From the NCBI RefSeq assembly GCF_901709675.1, contig NC_051106.1, positions 6,210,001-6,274,000 on the forward strand: DNA of 64,000 nt. The letters are read 5' to 3'. The position numbers and the translations under genes were made by a program. This DNA is from Syngnathus acus (taxonomy: Eukaryota > Chordata > Actinopteri > Syngnathiformes > Syngnathidae). Positions 1 to 12,784 of this stretch are shown here, in pieces. Each line of letters starts with the position of its first letter. Position 1 is the stretch's first letter. Below the pieces are notes generated by a model. It was not told the origin of the DNA. It saw nothing but the letters and a program-made list of their open reading frames with translations, and did no database searches.

Positions 1-403
1 AATACACAAATTTCTCTGCATCTGATTGTGTAGCGTACACGGAGGTATCCCCATCTGTTTATGGCTGCTTTTTTTTTTCTTCAGTAACATCAACATATTC
101 ATAAATATTCTTTAAATATCTCTTCGAAAAGGGCGCAGGGGAGGAGGCGAGAAAAAGAAATCATATATTTACAAGATGGTGGAATAAATGAGCCGTCAAA
201 GCTATTTAACTGACAACCGAAATCTGGCCTCTTTTCTTTTTTTGTACAAAAGATATACTGTTTGCATCTGCAACTGTACAATTGCAAATTGTTACAATCG
301 TTTTACAATGGACAGACACCTGACTTTACAGTGTTTACAGGACGTGCTAATGCAAAGGCTGTCTGTTTACTCACAATGCTACAATAATGGGATACGATCT
401 CTC

Positions 404-411
404 ATATATAC

Positions 412-453
<42 letters not shown>
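404..453. repeat. (TA)n microsatellite
   Basis: About 50 bases of alternating AT/TA, interrupted once by CG near 411. It lies beyond the first candidate poly(A) signal of sipa1l1 and is likely length-polymorphic. Confidence 0.9.
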
Positions 454-454
<1 letters not shown>

Positions 455-572
455 TTTCTCTGTCCAATAAAATATTCAGAGATACCACTGTGTGAAATTA
501 AAAAAAAAAAAAATCACTGTCCTCCACAAAATGCCAATTAGCGTCGAAACCCTTTCAGATGAATACGAGACA

Positions 573-578
573 TTTATT
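573..578 (-). terminator. sipa1l1: Candidate polyadenylation signal of sipa1l1
   Basis: TTTATT on the plus strand reads AATAAA in the gene's direction, about 270 nt after the stop codon. It is the first canonical hexamer I found downstream of the stop. Cleavage itself cannot be seen from the sequence. Confidence 0.45.
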
Positions 579-845
579 AACTACGTCTGTTGTTTTAATT
601 GGTTCTCTTCTCTGACATGCAGGGACAAGTCTGCACCATAGGTAAGTTCTTAAGCACGCGTGCTCGGTCAGTTGTAACCATCGGATGATGTTGGCACTGG
701 TATGATGTAAACACCAAGAGAACGCGTCTGTTGGTTTTAAAGAGCACGAGTGAGTCCTTCTCGAAGGGTAAAAAAAAAAAAAAAGACGCACGTACAGCTG
801 AGTTTTAGTGGTCGTAGTTCCTTTGTGGCTGCATCGCCGCCGTCG

Positions 846-3800
846 TCAATTCATGTCGATGGTGTTGAAGACCCACTCTGTGAATTTCTTCAGCTTGGCT
901 GAAGCGCTGTACGACTCCTCTAGGAGGCGCTGGTTGTCTTCGCGCAAGCCCTGGATCTGAACTTGCAGGGACGCCTTGGCATCCTTCTCCTGCGAGAAAG
1001 AGAGCATAGTGAAGCCTAACCTATGTTACTGGCCGATAAAATCACCTGTTTGCTGTCTAATAGAAAAATAGTGCTTTGACGCCATCTGTTTGCATCTTGT
1101 GCGACATAACATGAATCATAAAATGTAAAATAGTGTTTGTACAGTCAGTGAGGATTTTAAGACGGCAATAATTGAAGTCAGCAATCCACCTGACATTACT
1201 TCCTACATTCAAAGTCAATCCAACTCACCTTCTTCAGGTCTTCCTGTAGCGCCTTCACCATTGACTCCAGTTGGCTGACTTTCCCCATTAAACAGGCGGG
1301 CATCTCGCTGTGAAAAAGAAAGAAAGACAAACAAAACATTATCTCAAGACAAACTTTGGCGCTTGTACAGGTGCTTTAAAATGCAGCAATTTCACAGCAC
1401 AGTTGAGCCCTGGACACTAAAATCCTCCCCTGGTTACGGTCTACCGATTCTACTGCATAGCATTAATGAGCTATTTCCTCACCTAGTGGCCTGGAGCGTT
1501 TATTTACTTAACTTCAGAGAGTACAACGTGTCTATTAAGTGTAGGTCATTTGTTAGGGGTGAGGTCTTTTTTTTTTGGGAGGGGGATTCCTGTTTGATGA
1601 TGTTTCCATGCGCCACTTACACACAGTACACAAAATAAAATGCTCTGACTCCAGTTTTGATTGACAGATGGATATTACTTGAAATGACAATGTAGTTACC
1701 TTTTCATGTTTTTTCCCTTGTGTATTTATCCCATGCTTTTCCCTCCAAAAACTCACCTATTTGCATTGTTTTTGTCTGGTATGACACTAGATGGCGCCAG
1801 AGCTATCTGGGCGCTGAAGTTATATTAAAGCAAATTAGTATTTAGAATGACTGGACTGAAAAGTTGCTGTTTTGGTAAGCGGCCTGTTTAATGTCCGAGT
1901 AAGCAATAGAGTGAACAATGAAGGTGTCATAGTAAAAGTAATTTTTCCTGTTTCGGATGGAAGGGTTTATTTTTCAAGGGGGATCTTGCAGGTCATGCGT
2001 AATTGAGACACAGTGGGCCACAATTTGAGGAGAGGTGGTAATTCATTAGTAGTGGTCTTTGGTGGTAGTAAACTTGGCAGGCACAGGGCTGGACACAAGT
2101 AAATAAGAGCAAATGGTCCAAGGCCGGTGACTGGAAGAGTCTTACCCAGGCGAAGGCTGTCTCAGTGGGGCTGCCTGTGGCTCAGCCTGCTGGGGGCTGA
2201 CACCTGCTGGGCTCTCAGTCACGGCGGTGTTCTCCTCCTGGGCCGCCAGGTACACCAATCTTTGCTCTGTAGAACCAAGCACACACTGAGATTATGAGTC
2301 AGAAGTGAAGACAAAGTGGTTCAACAGCGAACCCCTTTGGTTGTGATTGGTATTGCATCAACATGGGGTCCTCGGTTTTCTACCACTCGGAGTTATCATA
2401 ATCATATCAGACCTTTTTAATGGGCTAAAAACTAAGGTGCCCTCCAGTTCAAATATTCCAACATGAGCCTACCCTCAAAGGCCTTGGCGGCATCTACCAG
2501 GTGGGCCCAGTCCAGTGGGCCATCTGTCTTGGTGTCAGGGAGGGGCATAAGGGCAGGATCCTGCGCTTGCTGATTTGCCCTCTCTTGCTCCAAGTCAGTG
2601 CTCTCAGGAGCGGATAGGTTTCCTGGAATAAAAGTAAGGAAGCGTAAAATGAAACCCCACAACCCTGTTTCCATGCTATTTAGCAATATTAGCCCAAGCG
2701 TACCCGAGCATTTGCGCGGCGTTCGACGGCTGGCTGCGTTGCGAGCGGTGGGCGAGCGCGGTACGGTCGAGCAGCTGAACAGAAGGTCTGTGGGGGTGTC
2801 ACGCTTGTCGCTGGAGATGGACCCCCTCTGCCCGCTATAGATGCTCTCATCTGACAGGGTTCTCTGGAGGGTGCGGCGGGTAGGCGTCGGAGCAGGGAAC
2901 GGCTTTGGGGGGGGAGGAAAAATATATTTATATATTTTTTATCAATATACAGTAAGGCCTTGCTATTTGGAGGATATCAGAAAAAGCGTAATCAACATAA
3001 ATCAACTTTATTATCATATAGTCCGGCCCATTAAAAAAAAAAAAAAAAAAGAGAAAAAAACCACTACAGGTTATTCCAGAACATTTTGTTTGAACTCCCA
3101 ACGACTTTTTGAAAATTACTGTTTGAAAAGACCTCCCCGTGTGAAGACTTGGAGTGTGTTTGCGAATTGCAAATATAGACACTCCGGCGTCGTCTCATCA
3201 CAGGCTTCCTGTTTGAGCCCACCAGAAAGTTGTAAAACCTCCACTTGATGTCAACGACAAATTGCCGTTCAACTTTATAGAGGTCACTCTAAATGGCTAT
3301 ATTGAATCATCTGCCTGGGTACCTTCTCTTCACTGGTGGTGGGGGGAGGGCTGTCAAGCATGATGAGCTTCTTCAGGTCTTCTTCCAGGTTGGACTTGGC
3401 AGTGTGCCGCTGGGGTGACTGCGAGCCCCGCAGGTTGGCTCTGAGCTGCGGCTGACTGACCAGTAAACCATCACTCTGGTGCCGTCTGGACAGGAAAAAA
3501 TAAATAAAATTAATGAGAAACTGAATGGATTTTGCGTTTTGGTGACTATCAGATGCTTTTTAAGTACATTTTCATTGTCAAAATGGAATTAGCTCTTAGC
3601 GGTCTACCACAAACCACCACATGGTGTCACTGTTGCCCACATTTTATTTGTTTTAAAAAGAGGAGGGGGCTGATGCGGGAGCATGACAAGTGGGCCTATA
3701 TATATTCACTCCGAGTCAGTCATATATCAAGTAAAACAGCAGGAAGCAGGAGGATGCAGCTCTCTCCCTACCCTGAATGACAACTTGGACCAGATCCATC

Positions 3801-6800
3801 TTAAAGTATTCAGGGAAAACGTACTTCCGAGTGCTGCCAAAGTCAATGGAGTTGACGGTCCCTCCGGGTTTTTTCCATCCGATTAAGAACTTTGAGGTGG
3901 CCCCCTGTCTCGGATAAAAGGTCTTGGGCCCCGGGGAATTCTGGGAGGTGGGTGAGGTGTCGGTTGCTGGCTCCTCTTGGTTTCCGGAGGGGCTAGAAAT
4001 CGGTGTGCTGCGAGGGATGACAGAAAGATAAAGCGCCTATTGGGATAGATGCCATGTCAACATAAATTGGAAAAACAAAATCTGGCATCTTCTAGATGAA
4101 ATCTGATACATACTAGATGTTCACTGAATAAAAATGTTTCTCCAGTCGCATGCTGATTAATTCAGCCCGATTAAAAACAGGACACAATGTCCTTGCATCA
4201 AGCCCATCATCTGCAGAAGTTTTCGAATTGTGTGTGCGAGCGCACGTGCATGCACATATTATAAAACAAAGCCTCCAATGTACACGTCGAGTTATTTCTG
4301 GCTGGGTGAAGAAGCGAGGGAAGGGAGCTTTGGTTGATTCAAAGGAAGTGGGATTTAAAAGAGGAGGGGGGGAAACAGTGCTGAGCTCACAGTCTGCTTT
4401 TTTAGCAACTTCAAGCATTTCCTTTCTATCATGGATACTGGGGGGATGGAGAACGCACACACGCACGCACACGCACACACACACATACGCAAGCACATCC
4501 TTTGTTCAAAACCCAAACCGCAGAGCGTCTGACTTTTTCGCCGGGGATGATGCAGGATGTACTGTGGTACCTTGACGAATTTAATTTGTTCCATGACCAA
4601 GCTGGTAACTCAATCTACTTGTATAACAAATCAATTTTCCCAATTGAAAAGAACTGAAATACCATTAATCCATTTCAGATGCCCCCAAAGGAAAAAAAAG
4701 TGATTTTAATTAAGAAAGACATCACTATATTATATGAAAACATAAAAAGATTGGAAGAGATAAACCAAATGAATATTACATTTCCTATAGATACTCTTCA
4801 TTGATTTAGAAAAAAATTAAACTAAATCCTACATAAATTCAGCTTTAAGTATAATGTCAAAGTACAATCAGCAATTAAATTCGTAACAAATAAAGTATAA
4901 TAATACATTAAAAAATAATGGCAATAGAATATCGAGAAAAAGTCTTGCTGTATGCTCTTTGGCCTCTTGGGGGCAGTGTGGTGCACACTTGGCAATACAC
5001 TTACAAAAAAATAGACAGAAGAGGCTAACTTTGATTAATTCCGAAGAATATATGTGAGTATTTTTATATGTTTACGTAATGTTAATACTAATTTTTCCTA
5101 GTCGGTCAAGTGAATTTTCAACTTCGTGCTAGCATCACGATGGTAATGTAGCATCACTGAATCCGAAATACATTTGAGGACAAAATAACAAGTAAGTGCA
5201 CACCTGGACTGGGAGGCGGAGTCACTCAGGGTGTAGGAAGCTCCATCTGGGAAGGCTGACGGGCTCTTCAACGGATTCTCACCACCTTGAGGAGCGAGGG
5301 AGTCTGGAGCGGGCGGCGAGGAGTCGGCCCCACTCTGCCCGCCCGTCTCGTCCTGCCACGGGATGCCGTCGGCGTTCCTGAAGGCGGCGTTGGAGGAGGC
5401 CGTGCTGCTCTGGGTGGCGGTGAAGGACGTGGCGTCGATGCCGCTGTCGGTGGATGCGCCCTGGAGGTAGGCGCCGAGCTCCAAATCCCCGCGCACTCCC
5501 GATCTCGAGCCCACCTCGTACCATTTGTCGTCACTGTGGGCGGAGCTTGAGGCATTGCTTGACAACGTGTTGCTGCTGGACTGGCTGGAGGAATAAGGAG
5601 CATCAACCTGTGCAAAAACACAAGACAGAAAGGTTTGACATCTCAGAGCACGTCGACAAGTGAACATGTCCTGCTCACCTTAGCGCTCTTGTTGGGTGAA
5701 ATATGTCCACCCAGCTCGGGTGGCTGGAGTCGAGGAATGAGCACCTTGGACGTTTCTGCCAGCGCCGACACGGCAGATAAAAAAATTAGCTTTTTTTGGA
5801 CCAAGTCACTTCTGATTCAAGTACTGTAATAAAAGAAACTTGCTCTTCTTACCTTGAGTGTTTTTTCCCCCTTGTGTACACGTAACCTCACTCTCGCCAT
5901 TTCGGGACCAAGCAGCTCCTGTGCTGGAGCCCATTTTGATGGCGCTAGCACTGTCACCTGGCAACAGTCGCGCAGACGACACATGGGACTGGCAGTTGTT
6001 GTTATTAAACCTACAAGAGAGGCGCCACAGGGGTATTACTTGAACTCCATCGAAATCACTGGAAGCTCCAAACTTGTTTACATTTTAAAACATGCTTCAT
6101 CACCGGGCTGCATTATCATTATTATTATTTTTTACATCTGTGATATTGTAGAAACAGAGAAATGCACTTACCCCTCAGGCATAGACTTCTGCCTCCAGTG
6201 GTTGGAGCTCATGTTGTCGGTGTAGGGCAGGCCAGAGGGGGAGTTTGTGTTGTGAAGCGTGCGGCCCATCACGATTGAGCAGGCGAGGGCGTAGTTTTCA
6301 TTTCCAGGTGAATACCTGTGAGGAAACAAGATGATGTCACACAGGGGTCAGATAAGGCACCAATGTATCTTTGGGTTTTATCACTTTGAGCTTATAGGCA
6401 ACCTTTTAGGAACTACGGGTCGACCGTCGCTGGACACACTGCGCGGCATGACAGCAGAGTTGCCAAAGTCCGGCGGAGGAGCCTTGATGAGCGTACCGCC
6501 CGAGCCCGCAGGCCGCGTCTGAGGGCTGGAGGATGTTCTGGGCCACTTGGTGTTGCTGTTGGTGGCCGGGCGGAAGGGGAATTTCAACTCATAGGGCATT
6601 CCCTCTTTGTGATTCTTGTAGTCCACTAAGGGCATATGATAAATTTCTGAGCAGCCTCTGTGGAAACAAAATGTTTTGGATTATATTGTGAAAAGCTAAA
6701 AAAAAAAAAGCGGTATGCTAATAGTCCAATTACCTGCGCGGTGTGGAGTCTTCGTGCGGAGGAATGATGACCACTTTGACGGTGACGGATGTCCTGAGTA

Positions 6801-9800
6801 GGTCGATCATCTGTTCGTGTGACAGCGAGGCCACGGCGACCTTGCAGATCTCCACCAGTCGGCTGCCTTGCCTCAGCCCGGCCTGCCAGGCGTAGCCGTA
6901 AGGCTCCACCTCCGCCACGATGCCTTCAAAGTTGACGTGAAAGCCCAGTTGGCCCAAGGCGTTGCGACGCAGCGTCATCTCGGCGGTCTGACTGCCCTTG
7001 GTCAGAAGCTAAGTTGGAGGATAAAAAACAACAGATGAAACCAGCACTTGAGTCAAATATATGTTGACAAGCAGAGACAGACTGACCTCCAATCTCTTGA
7101 CCACCTCTCCAAAGTCTTCCGTGTTGTTATTGATGGAACGAAGCGATACGCTTTCACCACGTTCGTAGAAGATCTTCAAGGAGGCGGGGCTTCCGGTTGA
7201 CCAACCGATCACGTCGCGGGTGGCGCAATTAAACACAACGGCTTTGGCTTCCTGATCCAGGAGGATTACGAAATCGTTGGAAACGGCCAACAGGCATTCC
7301 CGCTCCGCACCTGCCACCTGGTCTTCAGCGTGAACTTGCCAAGTTATGGCGCCCAGGCTCCGGAGCTCCGCCCCACTGTATGGCCGCGTTTTCTCCCGTC
7401 GTTTGTGCGCCAGGGAAATAAAGGGAAATTTCCCAGTGGGTTCCACTGGAGTATTAGTCACATGACGCTCAGCCAAATCCCTCAGGTACTCCTGCCGCGT
7501 GCGCGTGGCCATGGCGCCAAACTTGTCCGACTTGTGAGCGGCGTTTTCGGCGTTAATGACTTTAGCCAAGAGGAAGTCCCTGAAGACGGAGGACTTGGGA
7601 AAGGTCACGCCCTTGGGGACTGGTGGACCAAATGGGGGGACGTCCTGGGAGCGGCTAACAGCCACACTGTGGAGAAAACAAATTATTACGGTTACTGCCA
7701 ATCACCCGTTTTCGGTTCTGCTCCGTGGTTGGCTTTAGTTAAAAGGAAACTAGCTGACTCTTCTTCAAACATCAAAAAGTGCATACAATAAAGTCACTCC
7801 TACAGAAAGTAAGTGTGTGTGGGGGGGGGGCGGAGTAGCCTTGAATAAGCGGCTATGACACTTGTGACAAGTTTGCATCTACTTCATTAAACACATCTAC
7901 TGGCAGTAGGAGGAATGTTGCAAATTCCGCCTGACTAAACCCAAGATATAAATACTATACATCTCATCTTAGTTGACAGCGTAGCAGCCAACCTGCCACT
8001 CTCGGCGCTGCTCCGGTTTGGACGAAAGCCACCGTGGCTCCAGCTCGCAAACAGCCTTCATTTCCTACACAAAGAGGGAGTTACGCAAGACGTCTCCGCG
8101 GCGGGGCAGCGGTTGAAAGCGGCAGATTAGCGCCCCGCTGGCCCCGGGCCGCTCCTCTAATGCTCCGTTCTGGCCCGGTGTTGACCGGGGACATTATCGA
8201 ATCCCAACAGCGAGATATTAATATCCTGATGACTCAACAAATTGTAGCGATCAAACACGCTGCACGGAACGACATGTGGAACGCGTTTGCGTGTGGGTGT
8301 AATCCGTTGAAATTCTCGTCAGGAATCCAAACCGCTGCATCAACAACAACAACACAAGAAGTCTAGAACTTACCTCCCGGTCCCACGGTGACAATGCTAA
8401 AGCGGGTTTTAAGTCACGCAGACCAATTAAACTCCGTCATAGGTGAGAGGCGTCCATGGGAAGAACTCTAACAATCAGGAATTAATCTCTTAAAGTGAGG
8501 CGAGGGGGGGGGGGGGCACCTCTGGGTGGGGTAGTTCCACTATTGTCCCACACCTCTCAATTTCATCCAGAAGAAAAACAAGGAGGACCAGAATGTCACC
8601 TTTCTTTGTATTTAAAAAGCCAAAAGATCCAAACAGGAATTTAAGCGTCCATTAGTCAGTAAAAAAAAGAAAAGAAATGCCAAAAAGGCTTTTCAAATCA
8701 TTCAGTCCAAGGCAATTTTGACCCGTCCGCTCCTGAGGTAGTCTCGCTGTGCTCTGGGAAACTCTGCAATCCTTCCCGATCACATGCATGTCTGGCTCAA
8801 GTGAGCACTTCATGTGCATGCCGCTAACTCCTTCAGACCACTCTGGCTCATGCCGCCCTAAAGGCAAAGTGGCGGGGCTGGGAGTAAAAGCAAAGCGGAC
8901 GCTTCTATTGTCAGCGAGCGTGGAGAGCGAGCCTCGCGAAGAAATTAGTGAGCGAGCGAGGCAAAAGTGTGCGCGAGCAGCCATGAGAAAACGGTACGGG
9001 GAGGAGAGGTAGCGACAATGTGTACACACAGTGTGTGTATGTTTGCTTGGAGATGTTCCATTCAAAAGAGGGAGAGCAAGAATCAGCCAGGCCACAATCT
9101 TTGAGTCATTCCAAAAATGAAGGTCATTTAAAAAAAAATACAGAAGCATGCCCCAGTTGCGTAAACTCGACTTGTATGTGTAACAGTATCCACCTTATTC
9201 CCGACCGCTGACACAGATCCACGTTTTCTTTTTCCTCTTTATTTACTTTCAGTGTGACCCATGCCTTCCGGTTCTGGTCGACGCTTTTTGTCTTTAATGC
9301 ACTCCTGAGTGGTGAGGAGCTTACGGGGGTTATTGCAAAGCATGCAATAGTGCGACTTAGTTCGAATTATTACAGGTATTCTCCATCTCTGGATGTGGTC
9401 TTATTCATAGCTGGTCATCGTAACATCCATCATCTTGTCAGCCTCAAGGTGGTGTGCTCAAAATGGACTCAGAATATAAACTGCAGACCTTGGGACAGTT
9501 GACTCTAAAAATATTTCATTTTGTCTTCGCAGATACGGTATGTGTCTAGAACTGTGAAATAAATAAATACATATAATATATAATAATACATTTAATTTAT
9601 TTATTTATTCATTCCTTTTTTTAATTTAATTTTTTTAAATTATTATTTATTTATTCATTTGTTTGTTTATTTACGTATAAGAGCTTTTCCACTGGAAAAA
9701 GATTCTGAGAAATGAGGAAAATTAGGAAGAGAAGGTCTCCTACCTGTAGCAGGTGTTATCCGAGCAGGGATCGTGCACCCTCACAACAATGAAAACATGT

Positions 9801-12766
9801 TGAAAGTGAGAACGAATGGCCTTTGGGGTGAAGGGGTGTGCACCGGGCTCCTGGAAAACAATGGTCACGATGTCGTTCCCAATGTGCCGCTTTCTCAGTA
9901 ACTGATCCAAAGACACACAAGTACAGTCATTTGTTAGAAAGAAGTGAAGAGGTCAGAAAAACATCCGACGACCAAAACAACACCGACCGGTATTTTGTTA
10001 AACATAGTATTTATTTACCTGTTGCTTATTATTCGGTGTGTAAGGTAGCAGAGTGGACACGTGGAACATGAGCTCGTAGTCCTTGTAGGATGTGTACAGC
10101 GAGTGTGTGCCTGTGGAGTCCGCTGGAAAATAAATAAATAAATAAATAAATAGCTAGCTAAGACAGCAAATGTCCTAGCTGCATTTGGAGCCGAACGCGG
10201 CCCACGGGCCGGACTTTGACACACGTGCTTTAGCGAGTGTTTACTTTTAGTGTCCAGCTGGGCTCTGTACTTGGTGAAGCCCTTGAGGCGAACCTTCTCC
10301 CCTAGCAGCTGCAGGAACTCCTCCAGGGCGGGACCCGCCATCTCGTTGTTGTACATCTCCTCCTCCGTGCTCTGGCCGGCTCGGCAGTACATCACGCCCA
10401 CCTTTACCTGGAAACTCAGCTGGGAATGAAAAAACAAACACAGTAATTCCTTCAATCCAGTAATCACGGGGACTTCCTGTGGAGCTTTTGACGAAATCTT
10501 ACTCCTTGCTCGTCCAGTTTCATCAGCTGCTCTGTGACTTTGGGGGTGTTTAAGGCCAGTCGGAGGCAAGACAGATCCAGTTCTGGGAGAATGTACTCCA
10601 GGACCTCTTTAATGGGCAGCCCTCGGGCGGTGCCATGCTTGGAGGTAGAGAGCACGGCATCCTCCAAGATAGAACCTCTGAGTGTTGTGAGCTGACGGGA
10701 CAAAAAAACGACAAGGTTGATAAGACTGACATGGAATGCACTCCCCAAAATCTTTTTTTCCTTAGTGAATGAGAAAATGAAAAATTCCTTCCCCAAACAT
10801 CAGAAAAAATACCCCACATCACTGACTTAAAACAACAGAAGAGAATTCAAGAGGAAATAAGGAAGATGTGGGAGTCGGAATCCTCGCAGTACACAAAGTC
10901 CACATTGTGCTCTGAGTCTGAACTCAATCACTTTGCTATCATACGCAGCCCGAATATTTTCTCTATTACAGGCCTTGAGACTGTCGTCTTCACAATGAAC
11001 CTGTGTTTGCCATATTTGGGAGGTAGGCCGCAAGTGGTTACTCCAGTTTTTACGCATGTGTGTGTGTGTGTGTGTCTCATTTTGGCAAGAGCAACTGACC
11101 TCACTTGTTCTTAAGATGAGGCGATAGTTATACTGCTGACCGTGCTCCTTGTCTTCTTCCAACTTTTCTCTGCGCAAGCTAACCGCCACCGGACCTAAAG
11201 CGTCATCGATCCCAAAGTAGTTCCAATGTTCTGAAGGCAGAAAGAAGATAGTGAAGGAATATAGATGCAATATATGTCAAAAACAAAACAATTCTTACCC
11301 CTTAGGTAGAAGAACTTTCGATAGTAGTAAGCACCAAGGTCCACGTGCTCCACGATGTACTGTTTGGCCTTTTCGCTGAGCGTACTCGGGCCCTCCTTGG
11401 GTCCCTCCAGCACGGCTACGCCGGCGTTGGTGCAGTGTGTGCTTAAAGAGCTTTCATATATGTTTCCTTCTCCGTTTAAATTCCCGGAGCTACCCGCGAC
11501 ACCGCCAACAAGTCCATAATAATTGGCTCCCAACCTGTGCCTGCCGTTGCCGTCGGCGCCGATTTCATTTCGGAAACAGGGGCAACCGAGTAGCATCTCG
11601 TTGCTCTGTTCGTCCCCCGAATCCAAACCGGGGCTTTCTCGGGAGTCGAGGTCCTCCTGGCTGCCACTAGGGGAGCTGTACGGGAGGCTGTGGGTGGATG
11701 AGAGGGTGGAGGTCGCCGAAGCGACGGCGGCGGCGGAAGCCCCGGTGGTGGTGTTGTTCTTCCTCCTACCGGCGTTCTGCCGCAACTGAATGACTTCGTT
11801 GAGGTCGAAGAGCGTGCTCTGGACGTCGTAGTGGGCGAAGCCTTTCTGACAGACCCACGGTTTTAACGACGGACACGTCTCATCCAGTCGACTGTCCTCG
11901 ACGTCCGATCCGGCTCTCGGAGAGTCCGACTCGCCTCGTACGTTACGAAGCTTACGGAATATAGACTCGCCCCCGGTTTCGGATTTCGTGCGTCTCTTTG
12001 GGGGTTTCTCCCTGTCTTTGGGTTTCGGAGGCTGACCGTCCACGGCGTTCTCCGAGAGGTCACGGGTAGTCTGCTTGGGCCGAACATTCAGCATGTCCTC
12101 TAGTTGTTCTGGAGCTGGGCTACGTTGGTCAACTTCCCCTTGGTAGCCTTTAAGCATTTCAAAGAAGCTCTCGCCGGCAGCCCCGTGTTGGTCTATCGAA
12201 GATGTGCTGCCGTACTCGCGGTGAAGAGGCGACCATTTGGGGGTTGTCGGTGACCCCCATTCCTCGCCGCTGTCTCCGCCGGCTTCCATCTCACTGATGG
12301 TCATGTCACTGTTGCTGCGCTGACGAATTCGCTTCTGTTGCGGGTTCCGGCGACCTCCGTAGTCTCCTGGTGCTAAATACCGAGCGTCCGTGCAGTAGTT
12401 GTTCGCCTGGGCCTGCGTTCGATTCTTTAAAGTATTGTGGATATTTCGCAGCATTGACGAGTCCTGAGGGCTGATGATTGATCCTAATTTAACGTGATTT
12501 TTCAGAGGCACGCTCATGATTTCAGGCGGCGTGGCCGTGTGCCACAAAGCCCGTGAAACGTCTTTCCTTGGCGGCCAATCGGCCACACGCGCCCTTACGC
12601 CCATTTTGGGTACTCCCGCGCTCACGGTACCGTGGACGTTGTCCGTGCGGGTCGGCGCAGCGCCGCCGCCATTGACCACGCGCAGGTGGCGAGGGTAAAA
12701 CTCATCGGTGGCAGGGACGGAGCCCCCGACGGTGCAATCCATTGGTGGGCGCTTAAGGCTGGTCAT
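846..12766 (-). CDS. sipa1l1: Signal-induced proliferation-associated 1-like protein 1 (RapGAP/PDZ protein), 20 coding exons
   Basis: A GTPase-activating protein for Rap, known in mammals as a postsynaptic and actin-associated scaffold (SPAR). Coding exons on the minus strand: 12766-11299, 11230-11100, 10691-10503, 10419-10245, 10122-10019, 9901-9744, 7666-7087, 7008-6734, 6657-6403, 6315-6172, 6010-5853, 5755-5679, 5607-5204, 4007-3825, 3485-3323, 2902-2704, 2622-2473, 2266-2146, 1307-1229, 989-846. These sum to 5157 nt, or 1718 residues (human about 1804), and every splice phase agrees. The start is the ATG of [10 protein letters not shown], as in mammals. The first exon carries [18 protein letters not shown]. 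The RapGAP domain spans about residues 590-800 and has the Asn-thumb helix [19 protein letters not shown] domain at about 945-1025 has [11 protein letters not shown]. The C-terminal coiled coil ends in [20 protein letters not shown]1L2 and SIPA1L3 are the alternatives, but the N-terminal motifs fit L1 best. Confidence 0.95.
1784..1801 (+). promoter_or_regulatory. CTCF-like motif in a sipa1l1 intron
   Basis: ACACTAGATGGCGCCAGA closely fits the vertebrate CTCF core CCACNAGRTGGCRSCA. Occupancy cannot be judged from sequence. Confidence 0.45.
2362..2400. mobile_element. Fragment related to the max-intron MITE
   Basis: Carries GGGGTCCTCGGTTTTCTACC, close to the left terminus of the element at 30772-30962. 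Only one end is recognisable. Confidence 0.4.
4452..4496. repeat. CA-rich microsatellite
   Basis: Interrupted (CA)n/(CACG)n tract in the intron between sipa1l1 coding exons 13 and 14. The same purine/pyrimidine alternation produces false ORFs on both strands. Confidence 0.75.
4572..4700. repeat. Fragment of a dispersed teleost-type repeat
   Basis: The segment around TTGTTCCATGACCAAGC and CAAATCAATTTTCCCAATTG resembles a repeat I recognise from many fish introns (Tcgtaactc / caaatcaattttcccc form). Both ends are degraded. It sits in the 1.2-kb sipa1l1 intron at 4008-5203, which is otherwise AT-rich. Family name unknown. Confidence 0.4.
7667..9743 (-). other. sipa1l1: sipa1l1 intron 6 with CpG-rich segments and a possible internal promoter
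   Basis: This 2.1-kb intron separates the RapGAP exons from the exon that begins [13 protein letters not shown]. Two stretches, about 7980-8200 and 8870-9010, are rich in CpG, which is unusual for an intron here. A strong minus-strand donor, GGGAG|GTAAGTT, ends at 8374 and belongs to no coding exon. The right part, 9536-9680, is very AT-rich. The longer ORFs inside have no recognisable domain and I treat them as chance. Confidence 0.5.
9556..9680. repeat. AT-rich imperfect inverted repeat
   Basis: AAATAAATAAATAC on the left is followed by repeated TTTATTTATTTATT on the right, so the strand can fold back. It is simple-sequence DNA in an intron with no other visible role. Confidence 0.55.
10126..10152. 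repeat. (AAAT)n microsatellite
   Basis: Six or more AAAT units just upstream of sipa1l1 coding exon 5, between the branch region and the preceding exon on the minus strand. Confidence 0.8.
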
Positions 12767-12784
12767 GACACGAGCGCCGAAGGC

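Larger units (their letters stand above)
1..845 (-). other. sipa1l1: 3' UTR and downstream flank of sipa1l1
   Basis: Non-coding sequence after the stop codon at 846-848. An AATAAA hexamer on the minus strand (573-578) would give a short 3' UTR of about 290 nt; longer forms are possible. A long TA microsatellite lies at about 404-453, and A/T homopolymers occur at 70-80, 500-513 and 770-784. I see no further gene here. Confidence 0.55.

Noticed and set aside
188-541. 117-codon plus-strand ORF across the TA repeat
   Set aside because: It is mostly encoded by the TA microsatellite and has no domain; it lies in the sipa1l1 3' flank.
4150-4575. 141-codon ORF, plus and minus versions over the CA repeat
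   Set aside because: Produced by the CA-rich repeat within a sipa1l1 intron; no domain and no splice fit.
5268-5621. Arg/Pro-rich ORFs in other frames of sipa1l1 exon 13
   Set aside because: Shadow frames of a GC-rich coding exon; the frame with [20 protein letters not shown] is the real one.
7330-7791. 153-codon plus-strand ORF
   Set aside because: Antisense shadow of sipa1l1 exon 7.
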